A stretch of DNA of 64,000 nt from Schistocerca nitens (Eukaryota > Arthropoda > Insecta > Orthoptera > Acrididae). The first letter of the stretch is position 1. Each line of letters starts with the position of its first letter. The DNA lies in NCBI RefSeq assembly GCF_023898315.1, contig NC_064614.1:503456109-503520108 (forward strand), written 5' to 3'. Of this stretch, positions 44,879-56,050 are shown one piece after another. Under the pieces are notes generated by a model, which did no database searches, was not told where the DNA came from, and saw nothing but the letters and a program-made list of their open reading frames with translations. Both the position numbers and the translations under genes were made by a program.

Positions 44879-44981
44879 GAGTCAAAGTGAGTCAAAGAAT
44901 CAACGATCAACTTGAACAGATGTCTTGTGACGTCCGCCCAGACCAAACGCAACGAACTATATCGAACATAATAAGAGAAAA
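44789..44981 (+). repeat. SINE family D, copy 2, with internal poly-A
   Basis: gtcggcacggtaactcagcg, then a run of about 30 A at 44846-44875, then gacgtccgcccagaccaaac and a tail ending agagaaaa. The poly-A run replaces the short A-run of copy 1 and may be expanded or reflect sequencing slippage. Confidence 0.75.
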
Positions 44982-45183
44982 AGCGGTCTAAGGGCGCTGC
45001 AGTCATGGACTATGCGGTTGGTCCCGGCGGAGGTTCGAGTCCTCCCTCGGGCATGGGTGTGTATGTGTTTGTCCTTAGGATGATTTAGGTTAAGTAGTGT
45101 GTAAGCTTAGGGACTGATGACCTTAGCAGTCAAGTGCCATAAGATTTCACACACATTTGAACATTTTTTTTTGAAGAGCAGCA

Positions 45184-48029
45184 AGGCTAGTCACGCGTGC
45201 GGTTTAGTAAGCAAGACAGCGTCATGGAGTAACTCCAGCTGCAGACGCTGGGGCGCAATCTCCCCTTCAGCGATACAACCCGCGATAATGAGGTACACAA
45301 AGATTTAAGGCCCTTTTACATAGTCGACTGTCCTGACTCATTTTACTACTCGAGACACGTGAGTCTAATGCAGCGCCCCTGGCGTTTTATTCCCGTACTG
45401 AGTCTCGACTGTTCGAGGTGTTCATTTTCGTTTACACGTCAACGCCAAAATAGCATGTGTTATGAATGTTGTCTGCTGTGCAGTTTGGCATCCGAACGGT
45501 GACAGTGAGGTTATGAAAGACTACGCTATTTGCGACTACTCGAATACTAAAGCAACGGGCACAAGTCTGACCAATAGTAGTATAGAATAGAAAGGCCTGC
45601 GCCCTACGCCGTGTGTGTGGACGCAGTGGCATCAGTCACAGCTGCGATGCAGAGGGCGGTGACAGGCAACGTGCTGTGCAGATGGCGTCGAGGTCCTTTC
45701 CTGCTCCCAGCCACCCCAACCCCCATCTCAATTTACAAAAAAAAAGGCAAAGCCTCACCGGCACTCCTCCCGTCTCTGTAATTTCCTCCTCCCCTTTTTA
45801 TAAAAAAGGCACAGCAGAACAAATCTACCAGCCGCCCTGGGTGGAGATTTTCATTAAAACACTGCTCATGTCTCACTGCAGCTTATACGCAAATGTGTTT
45901 TTAGGTGAGCAAAAATCAGAGCAGTCCGGACAAAAATAACGCAACGCTGACGGTCACATTTCTGGCAAGAGAGAGGACTGGACACCATTAAAAAGCACTT
46001 CTGCGCCTGTTCAGTACCAGAGCCGTATGCGGAAACAGTCGTTAGAATATCATCACATGTAAGGATACCAAAACTCAGTGCTTGCAATGCATCACTATTG
46101 AGACATAATTATCTTTAAAATATTCCTGTAGTTAAATTATGATTGTCGTTCAGTTTGTTTGGTGCCAAACACACATTATTTTGAAGATTTTGTACAGAAG
46201 TAAATTTTTTTCAAAAACCCTGCAACATTTTTTTTACTGAAAAATGAAGTAAATTTGTTCCATTTGAGATTTCTAAACAATTTTCTAAGCTGATCCTCGA
46301 AATTTATCTTAAGACACAATGATTGTACTTGACTGAATTGTTTGGGACAAATTCAGTGGGTCCATAAATGAAAGTATTTTGTGTCACAGTAGTATTTTCA
46401 GTTGACAGATACTTCATAAAACACTAACAGTTACAACAACTGAAGTGGCTCTTTGGTTAAGTTTTCCGGGACAAACTACTCACTACGCTTGCGCTGCATC
46501 CGATCCAAAACTGAACTTACGTTCTAAAGGAGTTTGCTTTAGGTACCCAACCCAGAACTTCTGTGACGGTGTTCCGAACTAATTTAAGGAGAAAAACACA
46601 GACTTCTACGTGCCTCATTTTTATCCACTTCATGAATGTATTACGACTCTAAAGACCTCGCTGCTGACGACTAAAGAATTAACTCTAACTTTTCTTGCTT
46701 CTTCGTAATACGAAACTGACAGTTTGGTTCAGCATGGTTTATTTACCGGCATCTTACGTTTCAGTTTTTTTCTAATATAACATTACAAGTAAATTACTTT
46801 ACTTGCAAAGCTTTAATACAATAACATCATCAGACAACTCGAAATACAGAGCATGAGTTTTTTTTAAATTGTTTGGATGACAGGAAACAGATCTGCTTAT
46901 CCATGAAATACCATTATCTTTGCTCTTGCATCTAAAAATAAGGGGAATTTATTTTAAATTGCTTAATTTTCTCTGGCCTTCTAAAGTGTAATTTTAATAA
47001 TCAAAATCTTAATTGCTTATTTTATCAAAAGTAGGCTGCATTTGCGTACTAGAAACCACTTGTATTTTTATTATTTGCATATAAATGTCACTTCAGATAT
47101 GTGTTGGTACTTTCTACGAGTCACAGGCATGGTTCAGAACTTCTCTTTATTATTTTCATTTCGTACAAAATTATTGAATGCGTATTGGACGTTACGGTAT
47201 TAGTCATAACAAGAGTACTCCTCTTCCTCGTTCTCCTCTTCCTCCTCGAAGGCTGATTGAAGAGTTCACCACCACAAGTACAAAGAAACGACTCAACTGT
47301 TTTCATGACTTCATTGTTAAGTTGTTTACTTTTTGGTCTGTTGGTTATACATCTTTTTAGTCTTACTGTAATCGTTTCCAGGTCACTTCTAAATCTTCCA
47401 CGGCTATGTTATTCCATTCGCTGTTGTAACTTTGTCTTCGGCAAAACGGAAGTGATCCAGTTGTGCTCTTTTACGCCACTTTAAGGATATGAAACTTTCT
47501 TCTAAAACTGCTATAAATTGGTTTAACGGTGTGATATGTTCTTCTTTAAGCCATCTTTAATTCCGAATTTCCTATTATCCTGATAACTGATAATGCAAGC
47601 TGTAACATTCTGCATATAACTGTATAGTAATAAAAGTTGAATCAATGACTTCTTCTCAGGAGCATCTCGTAGTACGACTGCTTTATCATAATATAAGACT
47701 TCTACACAAAGTCTTAATCAATACTCATTGCTCCGTTGCATAATGATCCATGTACTGCACTAGTTCTTAAGCTATTTGGTTTCTTTTATTAATGCATAAA
47801 TAAATAAAAATAAGTCTTCTGCAGTTAAACAGTGGCACAGTTAGTACTCCGCTTTTGTCTTTGTAATAACTAAAGTTTTGTTTAAGAATTTCATTACTAT
47901 TTGTTACATACGAATCAAATTGTGCCATGTCCATCGTTTTATAGTCGTAGAAAATAGTGTTGGGCTACTATTATTTCCTTTATTTGTAGTTGAAAATTAA
48001 GTAGAATGGACCGTTACAATAATGAACAT
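45184..48029. other. Unassigned
   Basis: About 2.8 kb, increasingly AT-rich after 46100. Open frames do not exceed 108 codons and none is recognised. Confidence 0.5.
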
Positions 48030-48262
48030 TCCGAGCGAAGTGCCGCAGTGGTTAGCACACTGGACTTGCATTCGGGAGGTCGACGGTTCAAACCCGCCTC
48101 CGGGCGTCCTGATTTAGGGTTTCCGTGATTTTCCTAAATCGCTTCAGGTAAACGCCAGGATGGTTCCTTTAAAAGGGCACGAATGACTTCCTTTCCCATC
48201 CTCCTCTAATCCGAAATCTCGCTGTTTGACTCTCTCCCACAAATCAACCAACTAACCAGTAG
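48030..48262 (+). repeat. tRNA-headed SINE, family F relative, diverged
   Basis: Head gccgcagtggttagcacact with a B-box-like cggttcaaacccgcc. The body ggtttccgtgattttcctaa and ggcacgaatgacttcctttc parallels the SINE at 24915, but the 3' third differs. No clear target duplication, so an older insertion or different subfamily. Confidence 0.8.
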
Positions 48263-48638
48263 GAAACAGCTAATTATTGCCTATTCAAGCCATCCGTTCG
48301 GGACACCTCATACAACGAACAATGCATGTCCAAAGTGGTTGGAAACTTTGCAATAATATCTCCTTGAATTAGTTCTTTCTCATGTGAAATACTGTGCAGT
48401 GTATTCAGTACAGATTTATGCATCATTATGTACAAATGTATGCACTAGAGTGCCATAATAATTGAACATTAGTATGCAAATATTCTCCAATGGCGGTAGT
48501 GTCACATGAAAAGAGAAGTGTCTGTGTGGGTACTGAAACATTCACTATCTTGATTTTGGCTGTATTACGGTAGTCATTAGAGTGTGATTGTCATGTTACA
48601 GTCGAAGCGAAACGCACAGGGTTTTCCACTGTGGAGGT

Positions 48639-48838
48639 GTCAGGACACCCTGCATTGTTGTCAGATCTCCTCTCCTGTCACCCTTATCAATGATTTAGGA
48701 CTTCTTCCTCCGGCCCCTCCCGACTCAACCTCCCTAATCCCTCTTCCCCAACTCTTCTAGGCCATCAAGTGCAGTTATCCTATTAGCTGAGGATATGAGG
48801 GCAATCTGCATGGTTGTCAGATTTGTAGGAGTTTGCCA
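48639..48838 (+). repeat. Dispersed repeat, inverted partner at 51594-51740
   Basis: Shared words with the reverse complement of 51594-51740: caggacaccctgcattgttg, gcagttatcctattagc and ctgcatggttgtcagat. Similarity stops beyond the 150-200-base unit, so they look like two insertions of one old repeat rather than ends of one element. Confidence 0.65.
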
Positions 48839-50746
48839 CTATGATGTACAGTAAACATGGTTCAACGTAAAATGGTGGGAATTTATTAAAAAAGTCCAAG
48901 TAAGATAGGTTGTTTTAAACTGTATCATATTGTATAGTAGTATTTATTTAAGCATTTTGGTGCATTGTGTGTAGCAAATATTTAATTATCTGGACGTCAC
49001 AAACACACTGCGGTTCGCAGGAGTTCTTACTGTCACACTTTTATACAATCGCGTCCTCTGCTATGGATCGTCTCCAATTTGTCCGTGTCTTATAAGCATC
49101 AAGCGAGGTCTGCCGTGCGCTGCGCCCACTGCAGACGGCTGAGGCCACTGTCACCCACAGACGCCTCCTGGCTCCAAACTTGCAACACAGTTTTTTGCTT
49201 ACACATATGAAGGAAACGTTTCACAAGCCCTGGACCAGCACAGCCCACAGGTGCCGCAAACTGCATATCTTTGTCGCCTGAAAAATGCTTCTAGAAATGT
49301 AATTGTCTCATTCGTCATTAAGGCTGGGTGTCAACAAATTTTGATGTATTTTTAAGACTTTGTAGTTTGGCATACATGTAGGAACAGCTAGGTTTTGCAA
49401 GCCATTGAGCGATCAGACTGGGAGATGAGGTGGATTGACCACCTGTAGGTTGCTAGCCACACTGTGTGCGCTGCCGCGCTATTCAGTGAGTTGCCTTGTA
49501 CTTTTATAGTGCACTTGGAAATAAAAAGTGGGTATTAGGTCTACACTTTATTTAAACACAGTGCGACCCATCGAAATCGCCACTTAAGCTTAGATATTAC
49601 AACAAGAGGTAGCACTACATCAATCTCGCATTTTTTATGCACGGATACAGATTTTTTCATTTGCAATAATACTGTAATTTTCGTTGCATTCTCTGGATGA
49701 CACCGTCGGAAAAATACCAAATGGAATCAGATGCGTAATACAGATTCCTTCCAAGAGTATATTCTGTCGTCAATTACGAATTGTTTAGTAATTTCCCTTG
49801 TTTAAGTTAGTAATAATTGTACATTGATTAGTATCGCACCTGCAGGCCAATATTATTTCATACATCATCTTCCCACAATGTGACAGCACAATGCATAGCT
49901 ACTTTCAGACTGCAAAAATATATAGGTGTTCACTCGACACATTATTTATTTTTTCCATTTGCTATGTGAGAGTGGAATGGTCAAAACAGCTGACTTCGAT
50001 AACGGTTTTAGCCAAACTAAGATGAGAGGTTTGACAAATAATGCAGCCAATTTGGATGTGGGAATAATATTGTCTGCTTTAGTATAAAGATCAAACAATT
50101 TTCATTGACAAATGCACTTTAAGCTGCAAGTTATATCAGTCAGCACATGTGTAGGAGACATGTAATTCAGTTTCTATCAAAGTGCCACAACACCATTAGA
50201 TAGAAAACTGTTTCTGCTCAACCTGTCACTGGCTGTGAAGGCAGCAGTCACAACGATAAAACGACAAAAGTAACGTACTAAACCCAGTGCAAAATTCACC
50301 ATCACACCAGATTTCGAATGACATATCCATAAACCTATATTTTTATGTATAATTAACATGCACGGACACGCAAGTTTCAACAATTAGAAAACTTACACCA
50401 ATACTTCTACAATAATGGATAACGTTTATCAAAATGAAGTCTAATTATGAGTTACTACAAACCTTATTTATTGTACAGTTGGAACACCTCAAAAACACCC
50501 AGAATAAAAGGATAGCATATATGGCTTAGATGTAATTGGTCCCACTGTAATGATAACTGCACAGCCACAAGAGAGTTGCTATAACATATATTTTGCAACA
50601 GTTATGAATTAAACAAATGTGCAGAGGGAGTGGTGCGTGCGTAGGGTGCTAATTTCACTTTTTCGTGTGTCTCTCCCAGAGATGAATCGTTGACTGGTGA
50701 TGTGTCCCCTAAGGCTGCCGTCGTTACAAACTGCGTTCTGTGTGGA

Positions 50747-50812
50747 GTTTTAGGTCACAGACCCGTATCCTAGACTATGCAGCGCAGTTAAAACGTGTAC
50801 TGGGGAAAGTCT
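50747..50812 (+). repeat. 66-bp repeat, inverted partner at 53476-53541
   Basis: Reads gttttaggtcacagacccgt then ctatgcagcgcagtta and cgtgtactgggg. The reverse complement of 53476-53541 differs at only a handful of positions. Sequence outside the unit does not match, so it is probably a dispersed repeat fragment. Confidence 0.7.
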
Positions 50813-51217
50813 ATTCCACAGTAATTAAAGGAATAGAAGTAAACCAATCCCACGTTTTTATTTACACAGCATTGCCACCCTGACACCGGTTCCGTTGCTA
50901 TGAAAACAGAAATGGCCCCAGTTCTAAGAAAGTGGGTGACACTGTTTTATTTCAAAAAAGTCAACATTTGCTATTGGTACATAGTTTATATGCAACATAT
51001 ACTGATGCATTTTTAATTTACAAATGTTATAGTGATCTACTACAAAATCCTATAGTGTTTGAACCAAGATCTTACCACCAAAACATATGAGAATTAAAGA
51101 ACTGTCAGACATGTGTCAGAGTGTCAGAGCAGGTACTTTGAATCAATACGACACCTTCTTAGTATTTAATACATGTAGACAGTGTTCCACAAGGTAAAAG
51201 AAAAGAAGGAAGCCACC

Positions 51218-51449
51218 CATCTTCATTTTCATTCCTTGCAGAGTACTATTCTTACAATATTTAGACCAGTATTAGACAATTTCATATCATCCACAAACAA
51301 ATGCCTTGTGATGTGAGATATTCCAAATGCATCCATCTGCATTTTTATTCCCTGAAGAGTAATACTGTTAAGATATTTAGGCCAGTACTATAACAGTTCA
51401 GTATCTTCCATAAAGAAGTGCCTTGTGATGTGGAATATGCCTGCCACAT
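51218..51449 (+). repeat. Diverged tandem duplication, 116-bp unit
   Basis: catcttcattttcattcc ... aatgccttgtgatgtgagatattcc is followed by catctgcatttttattcc ... agtgccttgtgatgtggaatatgcc. Two units are offset by 116 bases, with roughly one difference in five. Confidence 0.8.
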
Positions 51450-51593
51450 GTGAGTCAGAGGTATCTGGTGCTGAGAAAGAATGTTGTATCAGTCAGAATA
51501 TAATTCATGCCTGTCTGACAGCCGACTTGTGCACAAAAAAACCGCACACCACTAACCTAACATTAATTATTACTGATCGTGGACCATAAATCA

Positions 51594-51740
51594 TGCTAAG
51601 GGTGGGGGAAATCTGGTAACAATGCAGATTGTACAACCAATAGGAAAACTGCCCTTGAGTAGGAAAAATGACGTAGTGTGGGAGAGGGAGGTGGAGGGGG
51701 GGTGGAGAACTGCCAACAATGCAGAGTGTCCTGAAACTGG
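51594..51740 (-). repeat. Dispersed repeat, inverted partner of 48639-48838
   Basis: See the partner for shared words. The C/T-rich centre differs in length between the copies. Confidence 0.65.
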
Positions 51741-52541
51741 CACACTACTGTCCATTTTTTTCAACTGCTTTGCCAATGACCACCATCAAGTAATCTCAGT
51801 ATCAAACAACTTATATAGTATATCACATCACGGACTCAGCCACTCTGCATGTGTAGTAATGGTTCTTCCAGTTTGACTGGTGTTGTGCATTTCTAAATCT
51901 TGACACATTATTTTATATATCCTTAATTCCAAAAATTATTTATCTTAACATCAACTTCGTGACGTAGCTCAGACACTATCGTGCTTTTCTTTGAAGCACT
52001 ATGTTCGCATTAGTTCTTGTAAAATACTGCCCAATTTAGTAAAGGATGGTGTATTTATATGACACTTCTTTTAGTCACCTTATCTCAAAGTCTTACAGGT
52101 GTCCGTTATCGATGTCAGCTCTTTATACACTCTAATGGCTTCGTTTTCGTTTCATCCACTCGCTTAAGCGACAATTTTATAATATTTGATTATTTCAAAC
52201 CTTTGGGTCCTACTTGTATAGCAGAACTAGCGGAACTCGCTATGCAGAAATACGTGAGAGAGTTTAGGAATGAATTTGCACGGATAACTGACGATCATTA
52301 GTGTGGTACACTGGCCAGCATATGTGTGGTTTTTCAGGCGGTTTTCCACCTCGTTTAAGCAAATGCTGGGCTGGTCCCAATCTTCACCCCAGAAGACACC
52401 ATAAATAAGAAATAAAACGCGATATCATAAAAAATTATGGTTACTCGAGTCACAGACAGATGGATCTAACAATTCCCTACCAAATGTTAACTGATGGCTT
52501 TAGCCACAAGCAAGACACAAAACTGAACTGCAAACAAATTT

Positions 52542-52740
52542 TCTACATCTACATCCGCTCTCCGCATAAAAGTGTACGGTGTGTGGCGGAACGTACTATG
52601 TTACCACTATCAATTGTCCCTTTTTTAGTTCGCGTTACGAATGATACACCGGAAGAACGATTTTTGGTAAGCCTTTCAGTGAACTTCGATCTCTCTAATT
52701 TTAACTCCATAGTCTTTTTGCAAGGTAAACACTCAAAGTA
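52542..52740 (-). repeat. LINE 3' end, CR1/Jockey-like family B
   Basis: Starts tctacatctacatccgctc on plus and continues gtgtacggtgtgtggcgga, the usual end of a second GTAGAT-tailed LINE family. The rest of the copy probably continues at 53790-55220 after the palindrome and an unassigned stretch were inserted. Confidence 0.65.
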
Positions 52741-52896
52741 GTTCCACATACAGTGAATGATCGTAGGAAAGCAGAAGCAGGGATCCTGAATAGCCGTATA
52801 AGGCAAGGTGCTAGTGGTGACATTTGCTGTTGCCATCCTCCAACACATTATGAAGTGTCAATTATGTATCTGTATCATGTGGATAAGTACGAAGAA

Positions 52897-53195
52897 TAAA
52901 ATATGGCGTTTCAGTCTTCGATCGCTATTCTTTATTCTCAATAACCGGTTTCGGGCTAGCTGCCCATCTTCAGATCATATGTTGTAGTTACAGAGTAACT
53001 TGTCCGTACAGAACTAGCTGCCCATCTTCAGATCATATGTTGTAGTTACAGAGTAACTTGTCCGTACAGAACTGTGTGTTCTGTACGGACAAGTTACTCT
53101 GTAACTACAACATATGATCTGAAGATGGGCAGCTAGCCCGAAACCGGTTATTGAGAATAAAGAATAGCGATCGAAGACTGAAACGCCATATTTTA
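52897..53195. repeat. Perfect 118-bp palindrome with hammerhead-like cores
   Basis: 52897-53014 and 53078-53195 are exact reverse complements over 118 bases. Between them is a second copy (53015-53072) of the inner 58 bases of the left arm (52957-53014) plus five bases. Each arm contains one hammerhead-like core. The exact identity implies recent origin or ongoing conversion. The arms look like terminal repeats of a Penelope-like element without its coding part. Confidence 0.88.
53119..53143 (+). ncRNA. Hammerhead-ribozyme-like core in the palindrome
   Basis: CTGAAGA, then GGGC and GCCC pairing around AGCTA, then GAAA followed by CCGGTTATT. The palindromic CCGG after GAAA could form stem III between two molecules, as proposed for short-stem hammerheads of Penelope-like elements. 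A mirror copy is at 52949-52973 on the minus strand. The core of the extra 58-base unit is incomplete. Confidence 0.6.
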
Positions 53196-53475
53196 CTTAA
53201 TGAACGATCGCGGACCTCCCAGTGAGACAACCATGTCTTGTTTTGATAGTACGAAGAATGTTTCTGCAGTGTAGTGTTGGATTTGTGTTGTTACAGATGA
53301 AGGGGAGGGAGAGGATGAAACTCGATACCAGTACACTCCTCTCGAATAGCACCAAGGGGGTCAACGAGCTTAACATCCCCTTTCGACGGACAGATCACAA
53401 TCAAAACTGTCACATGACCACACTTCATGAGGCACTGTGGAAATATTTTGAATTTAATCCAAGGCAGTCGCGCAA

Positions 53476-53541
53476 AGACTTTCTCCAGTACACGTGTTAA
53501 CTGCGCTGCATAGTCTATGGTACGGGTCTGTGAACTAAAAC
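53476..53541 (-). repeat. 66-bp repeat, inverted partner of 50747-50812
   Basis: agactttctccagtacacgt ... tctatggtacgggtctgtg on the plus strand. It lies at the end of a 92-codon open frame (53222-53500) that I do not recognise. Confidence 0.7.
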
Positions 53542-53789
53542 TTGGCGCTGCCGGCTCTCTTCATCCTTACCAGCCAAATAACGGCAGTGAAAATTTCCTT
53601 TACCATCAGGATACGAATCGGATTACCTCCAAGTCGAACAAAACCGCACAGCCATGGGTGAGCAACATCGGCTACGGATGTATGTTGTCATATATGTAAT
53701 ATGAGCCAATATATTTGCTGTACGCCCTTGAGACATTAACAGTAAACCACACTGTGATGCAGAATGTCTCTTTTACAGCGTCTGTCACG

Positions 53790-55220
53790 AGAGTTGGCTG
53801 AGTAACTCCATGATACTTCCGCGCTTACTAAATGGTACCTGTAATGACGCGCATTGTTATTGTTGGGATCTTCTTCTGTCAATCAAATCCTGTACGGATC
53901 TCAGAGAAATGAGCTGCATTCAAGTATCTGTCGAACGAAGGTTTTTTAAGCTATCTCCTTTGTGGGCGCACTACATTTGCTGAAGATTCATTCAATGAAT
54001 CATAGATTGCCAACTGCCTTACCTGTGATTAACTTTATGTAGTCACTCCACTTTAAATCGTCCCGTACTTAAAATCTCAGATATGTAAGGTATATGGCTG
54101 CTTCCAGTAATTCCGTCAGCAATCGTGTTATCGTCTAATAATGGGTCTTTCTGCTTATTTATACGCAGTAGGTTACATTTGTTCTTGTTGCCAGTCTATT
54201 GATTATCCGTCAACAAAACCTCGATCCTCTGCAGGTATTTCTGCATTTCATCACAATTTTCTAGCGTTGCCACTTCTCTGTATACTACATCACTACTCGC
54301 GAGAAGTCTCATGGAACTTCCGACGTCACGCACTGTTTTATTTACACACACTAAGAAAATTAATGGTCCTATAACGGTCCCTTAGGGTATTAACGGAGAT
54401 AAGTTTACGTGCGAAGATTTCTTTTCGATAAGACAGTGACATGCTGTGTTCTCTATGCTAGAAACTCTTCAGTCCAATTACACAGCTGGTCTCTTACTCC
54501 ACACACTCATATTTTGTTCATTTGTCAACAATGCGGAACCATGTCGAACTATCTGCAGAAGACAAGGAAAATGGCCCCAAGGTAGGCGCCAGTATCTACT
54601 GCTTTCCGGATCTCGTGGCCGAACGGAGCAAACTAGGTCTCATAGGATCGTTGTTTTCGAGATCCACGTTGATTTCTACGGAAATTATCGGTCTCTACAC
54701 ATGTCGTAATACTTATGAAACGTAAGAAAGAGAACCGGCAATTGAAACTGACTGAAGAACGATCCAATTACCAATAACATACATTTCGCGTAAGGACTAC
54801 GCAGATTAGATACGAGAAATTAGGGCTCATACGGATGCATATAGGTAATCTTTTCTCCCTTGCTGTATGTGCGAGTGGAACAGGAAAGGAGCGGCTTAGT
54901 ACTAGTACAGATATTTTGCGGGGAACGTATGTAGATGCAGATGTATGTAAGTACAGATGTTCCAAGACTCCAGAACATACCGCCATCAGAGATACAGACC
55001 TATAATTTTTTCCGTTTGTTTGACCACCGATTCCCACATTGGAATGACCTGTGGTTTTTTCGAATCATTAGGAATGTTTCGCTTCTCTATCGACCTACAA
55101 TAGAATGCTGCGGGAAAGAGCAAGTTCTTTCGCGTAGTATATGTAGAATCGTACTGGTATCATGTGATGTCCACCGACCTTTCCTCTGCTGAGCGATTTC
55201 AGTTGCCTTTGTATCCTATG
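53790..55220 (-). pseudogene. Heavily decayed CR1/Jockey-like LINE, family B
   Basis: The minus-strand sequence tracks the reverse transcriptase part of a locust-type LINE family by nucleotide words: ctatcgacctacaatag..., ccatcagagatacagaccta, ctgcatttcatcacaatttt and tccactttaaatcgtcccg. No continuous protein frame remains. It is interrupted by a plus-strand LINE tail at about 54805-54948. The assignment rests on remembered family sequence. Confidence 0.55.
54805..54948 (+). repeat. 5'-truncated LINE tail
   Basis: Plus-strand agggctcatacggatgca ... gagtggaacaggaaaggagc ... gtagatgcagatgta is the typical last 140 bases of the GTAGAT-tailed LINE family. It was inserted in opposite orientation into the older copy. 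Confidence 0.6.
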
Positions 55221-56040
55221 GTTAATTATTTCATTATCTGCCATTACGTTCCACACAATGAAAAACAGCGAACATTATACCATAGGATAAACGGTGAGAA
55301 AACTCAAACATTATCGAAGAATAGTTTCATCTTCATGTTTATCTTTGTCTTAAAATAAGCCCACTTCAAGTGACGTGAGGATCCGTTCGTAATCGTATCA
55401 CAGGACTACCGTTTCCGAAACATTACGAATTTATCTTTCCCGTTTTCTTTTGACACGCTCAGATCGGCAGGTAATCCTGTTGTCATTCTGCAGTTCTGTC
55501 GTAGGGGCTGTTTTCGGATGCATGACTGACTTTTTGCCCTTTCCTCTTGTATATCGCCTCCCTCGCATTAGTACAGCAAAATAGGATTGTCAGCATACAC
55601 TAATGACCGGGAGCACCTGCTTACTAGGTGCTGTTCCACTTCTGGAGCACACTAAAGTGGCGATTATGCTTGGTATGAATTCGATACGTCTTTGGTCGGT
55701 TTTCGGAGGTATGTATCATCAAATTCCTCTGCACAGGACACTCAGTTCCTGCAAATTACGGGCCAGTGCTTTGTGAGCTCTGGATGCTATCAGTAGTGTT
55801 CGGACCAAATCTGGTGGTCAAGACACTAAAATGATTTCGTTCTTGTGCTTCTCAAACCACGTAGCACGCACGATTATGGGCTAGTGAGGAGGACTGTTAT
55901 CCATCGCCGTCGAACGTGATATCAAGTATGCTATGTCCACAGGTTATGGTCAGAACGAGAAAGTTACAAGTCACTTACAAAGATTCTATTACAAAGCTAA
56001 CGGCCACAGAACAAATTCTTCAGACACACAAATTAACCGT
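55221..56040. other. Unassigned
   Basis: No recognised gene or repeat before the hAT element. Confidence 0.5.
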
Positions 56041-56050
56041 TCTACTAGTC

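Larger units (their letters stand above)
44413..45172 (+). repeat. tRNA-headed SINE, family E, split by other SINEs
   Basis: The 5' end gccgcgcgggattagccgag lies at 44413-44432. The body resumes at 44982 (agcggtctaagggcgctgca, B box ggttcgagtcc, ggactgatgaccttagcagt) and ends atttgaacattttttttt at about 45172. A flanking 11-bp target duplication with one mismatch lies at 44402-44412 (gaagagccgca) and 45173-45183 (gaagagcagca). The interrupting block 44438-44981 created a 7-bp duplication, agcggtc (44431-44437 and 44982-44988), inside the A-box region. Confidence 0.85.
48263..52541. other. Mostly unassigned, with old repeat fragments
   Basis: No recognised gene. It contains one member of each of two inverted repeat pairs and a tandem duplication, listed separately. 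A short piece at about 52325-52395 (aggcggttttccacct, gggctggtccc) resembles a dispersed locust-type repeat. Confidence 0.45.

Noticed and set aside
51218-51449. CRISPR-like repeat array
   Set aside because: Only two diverged 116-base tandem units and a eukaryotic context; no repeat-spacer structure anywhere in the window.
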